64,000 nucleotides of DNA, taken from the NCBI RefSeq assembly GCF_001625195.1, contig NC_054390.1, positions 7,537,222 to 7,601,221 on the forward strand, in the 5' to 3' direction. Every line of letters starts with the position of its first letter. Within the stretch, counting starts at the first letter, position 1. Shown one piece after another: positions 11,835-21,160 of the stretch. Under the pieces are notes generated by a model that was given only the letters and a program-made list of their open reading frames with translations, was not told the DNA's origin and searched no databases. The translations under genes were made by a program, and so were the position numbers. The DNA is from Drechmeria coniospora. Its lineage: Eukaryota > Ascomycota > Sordariomycetes > Hypocreales > Ophiocordycipitaceae.

Positions 11835-12659
11835 CGCGGCCGACAGTTCACCCTGAGCCATCCCTGATCTATCCCTGTCCTCCTTCCCCGCTCTCCGTCT
11901 GTCCGGTTGCGCTGCATGCGAGTGATGAGCAATCGCCTAATCAACTCGTGACCGATACCCCAGCATGCGTCGATGGCCCACGCAGATGTCGTCGATTGCC
12001 TGGCGGTCCTTGCTGCTGGACCGTCACTCCCGCCAATGCCGGAAAAGGCCTGTGACGGCGACGGACATTTCGGGCTGCAGAGTCGTCGCTCGCCCTGTTG
12101 TCAGTCCAGTTCCCGGCCCGGCTTGTGCTCGAATACGCTCGATGCCGTCCATCGCTCGGCTCACGAAGCGAATTTTATGAACAACCCTTCCCGTATTGTA
12201 TGCCACTAGTTAGGAGTGTAGGGATATCCAAAAATGATGAGTCATGACAAAATTCTATTTCAATTCTTTTCATCCATCTTGTCTTGCTGCTGTGAGTCGG
12301 CGTGTACGTCATGTCCATGTCAAAGATTCGTGAATCCGCCCAAGTAGCAGGCCAGCGCATCGTGCGTCATGGCACGGCCAAATCAGCATTCGCCCCGGCC
12401 CCGTTGCTGTGACCGCTGTTTCCTTGGTCACGCGCGACGCACGCCTTCATCCTCGCTAAAAGCTGCCTGTCCCGGCTCAGCTTTTTCTCGAGCTCGCATC
12501 GTGCAAGACGGCATGAGTTGTCCCATTGTTCTTCGCTTGGCATCGTGCCATATCACCAGTGTGCAGCAGGCCTGCGATTTGTTCCTCCATCACGAGCCAA
12601 GCGCTTCGGGCACCATTGCTCCCGGAATATGATGCTCGATGATGCGATACAATTCCATT
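11835..12659. other. Intergenic, convergent 3' flanks
   Basis: 825 bp between the plus-strand surface-protein gene and the minus-strand prefoldin gene. I see no coding or structured signal; short open frames on both strands are unconvincing. Confidence 0.55.
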
Positions 12660-13295
12660 TCATTGTTGCACTACCTGCACATTGTTCTTTGCCTAAACGT
12701 CGTGGTCAGTCGCAGTCAGGATGCAAACAATACGCACGACCGAGGGGACAAACCTTCCACTTATCCAACTCGTCCTGTTTCGCTTTGTACTGCTTCACAA
12801 GGTCGTCGAGTACCTTTCTGAGCCCCTCTTGGTTCGTCCGGAGCGCGGGCACCACATCCTTGACCGTCCTCTCGACCAAGACGCCGTTGATTAATCGAAA
12901 GCACTTGCGATCCTCCGAGAGAGGCTCCAACGTTTCTAGAACAAGCCTGGTGAACGCCGTAAATTAGCAACATCCTTTGTATTTTTGAAGAGGGCGGTGA
13001 CGGTGGCATGGCCGACGGGGAGCACCATCCCACAAAGGCCGGCCATCGTTGCCGCGCACCCTCGGGGCCGGGGAGGGGGCACTGGGAAAACAAACTTGTG
13101 TTCTTCAGCCTCCTGCTCAATGTCGCCGATTTTCTGCGCCACTTGCTGCAGCGTGTTCTTGTAGTTGGAGTAGGTCGCTTGAAGGTCTGCCGGGAGTCAG
13201 CCAACATGAGTCCTCGCTACGGCTCCTGCGCGCCATAGGTTGAACGCACCCTGCTGCTTCTTCGCAGGAACTTGCTGCTGCTTCTGTGCCGACAT
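12660..13295 (-). CDS. PFD2: Prefoldin subunit 2
   Basis: Beta-type subunit of the cytosolic hexameric prefoldin chaperone, which delivers nascent actin and tubulin to the CCT chaperonin. Four exons (13295..13250, 13186..13096, 12946..12754, 12692..12660) give 120 residues, the family's usual length. Two coiled-coil helices flank a beta-hairpin segment. The diagnostic core is DRKCFRLINGVLVERTVKDV followed by VPALRTNQEGLRKVLDDLV, and the end is NNVQVVQQ, reached only through a separate 33-nt last exon. Intron 2 (149 bp) is long for this window; introns 1 and 3 are 63 and 61 bp. The start MSAQKQQQ is the only ATG giving a family-like N-terminus. It shares a 441-bp divergent promoter region with the Cmc2-like gene. 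Confidence 0.94.
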
Positions 13296-13736
13296 TGTGT
13301 AGAAAAATCCGCCTTCCCAGAGGCGATGGTGATGGCCTGGAAAGTCTTGCCGCCGTTGGCAATGAGGGATGGTTGGTCTAGCTTTGCTGATGACGGTCGA
13401 CGGAACGGTTTGGCGGAGCACGATAGCGATTGGCGTCTCCAGCATTGAGAGCGACCCTTATCCAGCTGGTGGGGTCGGATCGCCACCTCCAGCTGCGCCA
13501 CGGCACGCTGTTAATCAATACCTCTTGCACTAACAGACACCTTCATCAATATGGCAGTAATGGCTTAGCGCGATTGATACTCACTATCACCCTCTTGCCT
13601 GTACTGTCCTAGCCGAGCCAGTGCATGGGCAAGCATTCAGTGGTGCATCGCCGTGACGACACGAGTCGCACTTTTCTCCGTCAGGCAGGGACCTCGCATT
13701 TCGCATTCGTCCTCTACTTCATTCTCAGGCAAGAAA
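13296..13736. promoter_or_regulatory. Divergent promoter region PFD2 / CMC2
   Basis: 441 bp between two divergently transcribed small genes. No repeats and no assignable binding sites. Both genes must take their promoters from this segment. Confidence 0.5.
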
Positions 13737-14032
13737 ATGCATCCCCATCTGCACACGAAGAACGCTCTTGGTATGGCGTCCTACGCGATTCTCCATTCCC
13801 AGCCCCTCGACTAACTGGCCGCGACGCAGCGTGCGAAGACATCATCGCCGTCCTCGAGGAGTGCCATGCCAAAGGGTTCATGCACAAGGCCATCGGCGGC
13901 TGCAATGGCGTCAAAGACAAGGTGAACCAGTGTCTGCGAGAGGAGCGAGCAAAAATACAGGCCGAGAACCGGGCCACGGCCAAAGCGAAGCGCGATCGGA
14001 TCAAGGCAGAGCAGAAAGATTTGGGATTGTGA
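13737..14032 (+). CDS. CMC2: Twin-CX9C mitochondrial protein, Cmc2-like (cytochrome oxidase assembly)
   Basis: Small intermembrane-space protein of the Cmc1/Cmc2 family, needed for cytochrome c oxidase biogenesis in yeast. Exons 13737..13770 and 13830..14032 (59-bp intron) give 78 residues. The start MHPHLHTK is the family N-terminus. The two CX9C helices are C13-X9-C23 ([11 protein letters not shown]) and C36-X9-C46 ([11 protein letters not shown]). The four cysteines would form two disulfides, consistent with Mia40-dependent import. A Lys/Arg-rich helical tail follows ([17 protein letters not shown]). The upstream in-frame ATG at 13625 gives no family resemblance and is rejected. Cmc2 is favoured over Cmc1 because of the MHPHLH start. 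Confidence 0.92.
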
Positions 14033-14333
14033 GCTGGTCAACGGCACCGAACACGCGCTTTCAACTCTCTCTCGTTTGTCATTCCACCAAAATTTCTCCG
14101 AGGAAAACGGAAGCTGTACCATATTGAATCAAGCGTGGCTGGCGTTGGAGGGAATATGAGAGACGGTCTGCTTTTGCCATGACCACGTACGACTACAAAC
14201 ACTCGTCCTCTCGCAACGACGCCGGCGGCATAGGTGACTACAGTACACTGTGCTACAAGAATCGCCATTCCAAAAAAAAAAAATGTACATGATCCCCATC
14301 AGATGGCAGCATGCCACTCGAGGTAGCCGATCG
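14033..14333. other. Convergent 3' flanks
   Basis: 301 bp between the stop codons of the convergent Cmc2-like and TMEM14 genes. It contains an A-tract at about 14273-14283. No coding signal. Confidence 0.5.
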
Positions 14334-14771
14334 TTACATCGTCTTGCGATAGGCATTGCCAAACGTGAACATTCCAAAGGCAGACAGGACGCTGAGCAGA
14401 ACCGGGACGGGCTTTCGGAGCCGAATGGCTCGGGGGATGGCGGAGCCACCAAGGATGATGGAGGCGAGCAAGCTCATTTCGGTACCGTACGGCTCACGGT
14501 TATGCAGCCGATAGCCGCCCAGGCCGTCTGTTCCAACCTGTCAGCTTCGGTCTCTCGTCCGTTTCGCCCGGAGGGCACGTACAGAGCACACCGACGGCCG
14601 AGCCAGCGACGAGAGAGGGAACGGATTTTGTCCTGACGTAGCCCATGATGCCGCCGCTGGCAGTGAGGGCGGCGAGGATAAAGGACGATATCTCGAGATG
14701 TTGCGACGACTATGTTTGCTGTCGTGTCAGCTACGAGCCTCGAGCGAAAGGAGACGGCATTCACATACCAT
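14334..14771 (-). CDS. TMEM14/UPF0136 family small membrane protein
   Basis: 107-residue integral membrane protein. Three exons: 14771..14769 (only the ATG), 14709..14583 and 14527..14334, with introns of 59 and 55 bp. The protein reads M/SSQHLEISSFILAALTASG, then GGIMGYVRTKSVPSLVAGSA and YGLGGYRLHN, and ends FGMFTFGNAYRKTM. Four hydrophobic segments alternate with glycine-rich turns, as in TMEM14 proteins. Animal TMEM14C has been linked to mitochondrial porphyrin transport; the fungal role is not established, so I assign family only. The initiator-only first exon is inferred because exon 2 is open for 42 codons without an in-frame ATG before the conserved region, and ATG-GTATGT...CATAG fits a splice perfectly. 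Confidence 0.87.
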
Positions 14772-15374
14772 GGTGGTGAATGAGAAAGTCTCGAGGTATT
14801 TTTATGTCGCGCACGTAGCTTGATTTTATGGGAATAAATACGAACGTATATCTACACGGGTTTGATGAGAAGGGGATACTCGTGGTTTCTTGAACAACTA
14901 CGCATCATCATCGTAGGAGGAGGGGCTGGGGAAGCTTTAGGTGCCTGGTGCCTCGGAATAATTGACAAAGTGAAGTGGGTCACGCGCAGCCTCACACCAC
15001 GGAAAGGGTACATGATGTGTAACTGTAGCGTACGAAATGCATGCGCACCAGTGTTGCTGTCCATGTACAAGTACTTGTACTCTACTCCGTAAGTACAGTG
15101 CACCGTACAAGTAATTACTCCATACTACAGGTACAGTGCAAATAGCAAGTACTTACTTACTAAGTAGGTACCTGCTTGTACTTGGAGTCTTAGCGGTACT
15201 TGCGAGTACAGGATGCCGTACGTACAGTACACCTGTACATCCAATGTCTTTAACCAATCACAAGCTACACCACCTCCCAACCCATCCGTGGCCGTTCCTG
15301 GCATCTCGACCAAGGTCCGTCACGACTTCGCATACGCATGCACCTTTGTCGGCAACCATCGCAACTGACCCAGA
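14772..15374. promoter_or_regulatory. Divergent promoter region TMEM14 gene / OST2, with a small word island
   Basis: 603 bp between divergent genes. A compact GTAC/ACTCCGTA island occupies about 15040-15240, ending roughly 135 bp before the OST2 ATG, so it lies where core promoter elements would be expected. Confidence 0.6.
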
Positions 15375-15999
15375 ATGGCACCAAAGAAGAACGCCCGCGA
15401 GTCGACGCCCTCGGCAGCTTCTACCACGAATGCTAGCACCACCACCACCACCAGTGGCTCCGCTCCCGCTGCGTCGGTGAAAGCTGCGACCACGTGGGAC
15501 GACATCCTCCACAACTTCTGCCAGCATTATTTGAAGCAAACCCCCCAGCGGATCAAGCTCATCGATGCTTTCCTCCTTTTCCTCGCCGTCGTCGGCGCTC
15601 TGCAGTTCATCTACTGCGTTGTGGCCGGCAACTACGTACGCATGCAAAGGCCAAGAGATGCAGCGCCGGCACTGCTAACATGACACGCAGCCCTTTAATG
15701 CTTTTCTTGCTGGCTTCTGCGCCACGGTCGGACAGTTTGTCTTGACAGGTACGTCGTCCCTGTGCCGCCCCAACTGGCCACTTGCCTCCGTTGACGCTCA
15801 TTCTCTTCCAGTGTCGCTGAGAATTCAGACGACCGCATCGAACAAGAGCGACTTCCCAGCAGTGTCCCCCGAAAGGTAAGCGGACTCATGACACGTTCAC
15901 CCGCCGGAAAGGTGCCGACTGACATGACCCAGGGCCTTTGCCGACTTTGTCGTTTGCAGTCTCATCCTGCAATTCTTCTGCGTCAACTTCATCAACTGA
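15375..15999 (+). CDS. OST2: Oligosaccharyltransferase subunit Ost2 (DAD1 homologue)
   Basis: Subunit of the ER-membrane oligosaccharyltransferase that transfers the preassembled glycan to Asn. Four exons (15375..15635, 15691..15748, 15812..15875, 15933..15999) with 55-63-bp introns give 149 residues. The first 40 are Ala/Ser/Thr-rich and specific to this fungus. The DAD1 core follows: LKQTPQRIKLIDAFLLFLA, a first membrane helix, then FNAFLAGFCATVGQFVLT, then SLRIQTTASNKSDF, ending RAFADFVVCSLILQFF plus CVNFIN. The last part matches the family ending (ERAFADF...NFI). Every exon contributes conserved residues, so the model is firm. It converges with the GRASP gene, with 187 bp between stops. 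Confidence 0.94.
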
Positions 16000-16186
16000 A
16001 CGGCCCAGCCTGGGCCAACGGAAGGAGCAGGTGTCCCACGCGGGATAGAAAAGTGTACCATATCTAGCGGAGTCGGAACGTCTGGTAAAATGTCTGACAA
16101 GAGAAGCGCAAAATTCACGTTGTGTTGAGTGGGATCCTGCCTGCGTTTTCTCAAGTGATGGCTGTTCCCTCACTCGCCAGGTTCCT

Positions 16187-17489
16187 TCACTCGCCGGCTC
16201 CCGCCTGCGGCGGCTCCTGCGCCGGTACCTGCTCCACTTCCTGTGCCTGTGCCTGTACCTGCGCCTGTGCCTGCTCCGGTGCCTGTTCCTGTGTCTGCTC
16301 CTGTGTCTGCTCCTGTGCCTGCTCCTGTGCCTGCTCCTGTGCCTGCTCCGGAGCTTTCTCTTGCGCCTGCGCCATCACCTCCGCCCCCGATTCGGCCTCC
16401 GCTTTGGGGGGGGGGCCGGCAGCCTTGGGTGGTGGAGGCAGCCCTGATCCTTTTGACGTGGGAACATGGTCCGCCTCGCGGCTCTTCTGCTCCTCTTCCT
16501 TGAAGTAGTCGTCCATCAACTGGTTGGTGCCATGGCCATGCCGCTCCTTCTTCTTCCCCGTTCTTGGCGGGGCGCCAATGGCCGCTGACCCGACCATCTG
16601 GGCCGGAACGAGATACTCGCCCCCTAGTGCTGGTGGGGTGACGATTTCGGCGGGCACAAAGGCGCCCTGTCCCGCTGCCTTTTCATCCCCGTCAAACATG
16701 GTCTCCCCGGGAGCGCTGACTGGTTCGCTCAGCGGCGCCGGCAGTCGGTGTAGGGCGCCGTACCCCAAGACGCAGCCGAGAGCCCCCTCGCCGCCCCAGC
16801 CACGACTAGGTTGTATGGTGACCTCTCTCGTCACGTTGTATTCGTGGTTGAAAACGTACAGCCGCAGAGGCCGTCCGATGTAGTCCTCGACAAGCTCTCC
16901 GAGGGCGCTCTCGCCGTGCAGGGCCCCTTCGGGGCTACCGAGGATGTAGTCGCTGTAGGGGAGCAGAGCGGCATGGTCGGCGGGAGAATTCTGGGCGACG
17001 TCGAGGACGTGCCAGATGTTGGCGGCGAGCGCGATGGGCGCATACTGGAGTGATAAGCCCAGCGACGCGTCGGTGCCGGGGACGGGGATGTGCATCTCTC
17101 TCGTGCGTTGGCCCTGGAGGCAACAGCGTCAGCAGCGGTCCGTGCCGGATGACTTTGACCGCGACTCGTCTACCTTTGCGTTCCATAGACCTAGCGTGAC
17201 GTTCCCGCCGGCGCAATTTTGAACCTCCTGGGCAAAGAGCGTGGGATTCGGGGTGTCCTGCGACGAGGGCCGGTCAGACGGGAATGCGTGGCGCGGGGGT
17301 GCATCAGCGAGCTGGCCGTACAATGGGTCTCCCGTTGATGCCAACGATGAAGTCGAACCACGGCTCGACGGCGAGCTGATTGTTCGTGTTCCTCAGCACC
17401 TGAAAACCAAAGGAGCCCTGCTCGGAGTGACGTTGCTGGCCGTCGCCGCCGTCGAGGCGCGACATGAATCGATTGAGCGCGTTAAACAT
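16187..17489 (-). CDS. GRH1: GRASP/Grh1 Golgi reassembly stacking-type protein
   Basis: Peripheral membrane protein of the early secretory pathway with tandem PDZ-like GRASP domains. Exons 17489..17322, 17257..17174 and 17113..16187 (introns 64 and 60 bp) give 392 residues. The GRASP region covers about residues 25-220: FGFQVLRNTNNQLAVEPWFD, GINGRPI, CAGGNVTLGLWNAKGQRTRE, LGLSLQYAP, WHVLDVAQNSPADHAALLPY. The protein starts MFNALNRFMSRL. Residue 2 is Phe, not the myristoylated Gly of animal GRASP65/55; this resembles yeast Grh1, whose N-terminus is an acetylated amphipathic helix (established for yeast, inferred here). The C-terminal third is disordered, with KKKERHGHGTNQ, Pro-rich runs, and a Gln/Glu/Ala repeat (AQEQAQEQ, TQEQ) encoded by a coding minisatellite at about 16240-16365. 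Confidence 0.93.
16240..16365. repeat. Coding minisatellite in the GRASP gene tail
   Basis: On the plus strand the unit is CTGTGCCTGCTC or close variants (CTGTGTCTGCTC, CTGCGCCTGTGC), about ten copies. On the coding strand it yields the AQEQ/TQEQ/AQAQ string. Units differ mainly by transitions, and the reading frame is kept. Confidence 0.85.
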
Positions 17490-17975
17490 GGCGGCCGAGT
17501 CTTGTGGGATACCAAATTACTGAAATTCAGAGTGTTTGGCGCGGCTTTCGTGCTTGGTCGCACTCGAATGACGGCAGTGAGCACACAGACGTCCGCTGGA
17601 AGTCATTCAGCTGAGTCGAGCTATCGTGGAGTGGGCGTGGCCAACTGCATTAGTACTCGCTGTATTATTAACAGTACTTACATGTGCGTGTAGTTGGCGT
17701 ACAGTACTAAGTACCTACAGTACTACGGAGTCCAAGTGCTGCACATTACGGAGTACTTAAGTACTAGGTACTTACTGTACAGTAAGTACATGTAGTTAGG
17801 TGCTTGGTAGATACCTGTTGGACTGGGCTAAAAATGAGTCTTGAATATCTGGCCAACTTATTTGAATACTCGGACATCGCAATGTTGCTTGACGGTGCCA
17901 ATATAAACGGACCTTCTCTTAGGAAAGCTGTAATACTCCGTACTCCGTACAAAAATAATACAGTATTACTCCATA

Positions 17976-18025
17976 CTTACTTACTGTAAGTACTTGCATA
18001 CTTACTTACTGTAAGTACTTGCATA
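17976..18025. repeat. Perfect 25-bp tandem duplication
   Basis: The block 17976-18000 is repeated exactly at 18001-18025. Each copy contains CTTACTTACTGTAAG and a GTACTTGCATA end. Exact identity points to a recent duplication. Confidence 0.9.
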
Positions 18026-18776
18026 CTTACAGTACGTGTACTACACTAGTACTCCGTACTCCGTACTGTATTGTACCACTACAGTACAGCAACATGTACT
18101 CCGCACAGTACATGCAAATATACATACTACATTACGGATTGATGCAAGTAATTATAAGTGTACTTAAATACGGACAACATTACTTATGATATTCCGTATC
18201 GGACTCTGTGACAGAATTTCTCCTTACATTCCGTCCCCATTAACATTGCCAACGGCGTATCCAAGCAAGTTGGTTTCATATGCGTGCTTTGAGAGCGTTT
18301 ATTTGACACTAGGGGTATGCTGACGAGGTTGAGCGAGTACGTAAGTAGGTACAGTGCATGCTCACCGTACCTGTACTTACAGGTTGTACATGGTTGGTGA
18401 ATCAGCGATCGAGATACTGTAGTTGATGTTCGAGCATCATCGTCCTCATCTCACCCAACACGTAGTCTACGCTGCACAACAAGTCACCGGCGTAAGCACC
18501 GTGCTCTGTAATGAATCATATCGCAACGGCGACATAACGGTGTGGTCGCGTGCGCAAGCTGATTACCTAGTAGTACATGAATTGACTCCTGGTCGAGCAA
18601 GCAGCGCCGAAAATAGCAGTGTCTGCGCTGCGCCGAGTCCAGCCACAGCTCGGCCCACTTCTCGCTGGGCCTCAACGTTCAACACAGTACAGGTACTGTG
18701 GTGGCAGGATGGCATCGAAAACCCTGTGGGGCCCATGATATCGATTTCCTTCATACACTCTCTCTCCAGTCAGTGC

Positions 18777-18859
18777 TCACTCGCTCACCCACCCACTCAC
18801 TCACTCGCTCACCCACCCACTCACTCACTCGCTCACCCACCCACTCACTCACTCGCTCA
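18777..18859. repeat. 24-bp minisatellite upstream of TGS1
   Basis: About 3.4 near-perfect copies of a 24-bp unit made of ACTCACTCGCTC followed by ACCCACCCACTC. It sits 80-160 bp upstream of the TGS1 start codon and may be transcribed in its leader. Confidence 0.9.
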
Positions 18860-18937
18860 AGTACGCATACACATTTGTCTCGCATTGCGATCCGGCCATT
18901 CTGCATGAGATAAAAGGAGCCGGGTCGGGTGGTATTG

Positions 18938-20047
18938 ATGGGGAACAATATGGGAAGCACAAACGGTCCGAACATCTCAGAGCTTTCCGGCTCCTCCCTG
19001 CGACCTGCCGAAAGGCTGCCGCTGGATGACAAGTGCCGGCATTACGAAGGCAAGCAGCAAGTTCCGTGGGACATTCAAAAGTGAGTCTTTGGTTTTGCCA
19101 TGGCCGCAGGGTCCTACCGTAGGCTCTGTCTCTGACGTGGATACGGATGCGCAGATACTTTGCCCAGAGGTACTCCATCTTCTCGTGGTACGACGAGGGT
19201 GTGCACTTGACCGACGATGCCTGGTTTGGAGTCACTCCGGAGCCAGTTGCGAAGTGAGTGGCATCCTTGCCCCCTGTTTTTTTTTTTTTTTCATCCATCG
19301 ACGTCTCCGGGTGCTTGTTGGAATCTACCTGCTCATGCTCTTTCGTTCATCAGTGCCATTGCTTCCAGCTTTGGTGGAGTAGCACCAGAGAAGACTGTCC
19401 TCATAGACGCCTTTGCCGGTGCCGGAGGAAACACCATCGCTTTCGCCCTGAGCGAACGTTGGGAGCACATCATCGCCGTCGAGCGCGATACCTCGACGCT
19501 CGCCTGCGCACAGCACAACGCAGAGGTGTACGGCGTCGACCCTTCCCTCATCACCTGGGTCAACGGAGACAGTTTCGAGTACATGGACGCCTTGGTGAAG
19601 CACCCTCACCATCTTCATCCCGACTTGCAAGTCGACATGGCCACGACAGTCTTGTTTGCCAGCCCTCCCTGGGGTGGCCCTGGATATCGCTCCGACGAAA
19701 TCTTTGATCTGCACACGATGCAGCCGTACAACCTAGACCAACTCCACGCCGCCTACGAGCCCATGGATCACGTACTTTTTCTGCCGAGGACCAGCGACAT
19801 TCGGCAGATTGCAAAGCTTGCGCCCGACAATCGAAAGATTGACGTCATTCAGTACTGCATGTACGGCGCCAGCAAGGCCATGAGTGCCTATATACCGGCC
19901 AGCGTGAAACCCATCCGGAATGAGAATGGATGCACGGCCTCCGACACGAGTTCCACGGACGATTCTTCATCCGATTCATCCGACAGCGACGATAGCGACT
20001 CCCCCCCCTCTGTTCAGTGTTCGAAGGGGCCCCTTCAAGAAGAATAG
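18938..20047 (+). CDS. TGS1: Trimethylguanosine synthase (snRNA/snoRNA cap hypermethylase)
   Basis: SAM-dependent methyltransferase that converts the m7G cap of snRNAs and snoRNAs to 2,2,7-trimethylguanosine. Exons 18938..19080, 19155..19253 and 19354..20047 (introns 74 and 100 bp) give 311 residues. Family features: YFAQRYSIFSWYDEGV with DAWFGVTPEPVA (N-terminal substrate region), SAM motif I IDAFAGAGGN (98-107), ERD after the next strand, and catalytic motif SPPWGGPGY (184-192). The C-terminal 45 residues are an acidic Ser/Asp-rich tail. The chosen ATG starts MGNNMGSTNG; the second intron carries a T15 tract. Only the catalytic domain is present, as in yeast Tgs1, without the long N-terminal part of the animal enzyme. 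Confidence 0.94.
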
Positions 20048-21160
20048 CCGCCTTGCCCTCGTCGGATGGCCGACTACATTCGAAGGCACATGGCCATCCG
20101 GGTTGTATCCGTACTTTTCCACACAACTCCACCTTTCCTCGAGAAGGTCACATTGCCCATTCGGGATTCCGGGCCATTTCCACCTCGCCATTGGCGAGTA
20201 TTCATTTGATAAGCCATTGCCAGCATACCCTTTGGTGAGTTTGCCCCCATCTTGGCAGTACTTGCACTGGATCCTGACCCCCCAAGGAAGATATCCCTGG
20301 CAACGTCACGCAAAGTCTCGGAGACGCAACCTCGAGCATCCATGACGAACGCCGTAGCCATATTCGAATGTTAAAGTACCCTTGTCGGCTCTTCGATCAT
20401 CGTGCTAGTTTTTCATGGACCGCCACTTGGCTCCTGTCTTCTTCTGGCCGGTAGAAACGAGCCTTGGCACGACTGGCAACCTGGAGTCTCGTCCATTTTC
20501 ACAAGTAACCCCTCGACCTTTGGTCTCGTCAGTCTTTCCCAGCTGGCACGGCATGCCATCCATATGCACGCATCTCTCCAGTCGAACAGGGAGGGGTTAA
20601 CCACACCGTCTGAAGCGAGCGTGCAGCAAGATCGAATGACGATGTGGGCAAGATCGAATGCCGTCCGCATCGGCGTCAATGTCATCCGCTACGTTCATGT
20701 TTACCAGAGTAACCATCGTCTACAACCCGCCGAATTGCATGCGTCGTGTTTATCGCCTACGTATTACAGCTCTTCCTGCGCCGTCGTGAACAGAGTCGGC
20801 GGTGTCAGTGGGGAGGTCCACTCTCACTCTCGGCGCTTGCCATCTGTCGTTGCCATATAAATTCTCTCACCCTTTTGAGTTGTGTTCTCATCCTCAACGG
20901 ATTTCAATGGCGAGGACTGCAGTGTAGATTTGAATCGTAGAGACGAGTTCGATGAACTGTAGCACGGGTGATGCTGGAGGATGCTGAATGGGGCTGTGGA
21001 TCACGACACAGTATGCCCTTACCAATAAACACTGTGATCGGCCTCAAGGCAATCTCAACCAAAGGCGGAAATCACCGGCCAAGACCACCTGCCCTCGCAA
21101 GGCCGGGCGAGTAATTTGAGCGTAATAGTCGCTTTCTACATCATAACTACCTCCGCTGCC
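20048..21160. other. Intergenic TGS1 to Kelch gene, no gene seen
   Basis: 1.1 kb. The longest open frame (20402-20860, plus) has no recognisable features and ordinary random composition. Word-island motifs are almost absent here, in contrast to most long intergenic gaps of the window. Confidence 0.5.

Larger units (their letters stand above)
17490..18937. repeat. Divergent intergenic region GRH1 / TGS1 with word island and minisatellite
   Basis: 1.45 kb without a supported gene. A word island fills about 17640-18410, including a perfect 25-bp tandem duplication at 17976-18025. A 24-bp tandem array lies at 18777-18859. A frame at 18423-18908 runs through this array but resembles nothing. The promoters of both flanking genes must lie here. 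Confidence 0.65.

Noticed and set aside
13625..13736. N-terminal extension of the Cmc2-like protein from an upstream in-frame ATG
   Set aside because: The extension resembles nothing and would read through the intron; the family start MHPHLH is at 13737.
19277..19291. T15 tract as a transcription terminator
   Set aside because: It lies in the second intron of TGS1 shortly upstream of the acceptor and is best read as an intronic pyrimidine tract.
20402..20860. Possible small gene between TGS1 and the Kelch gene
   Set aside because: No family resemblance, no splice-supported extension, and competing minus-strand frames.
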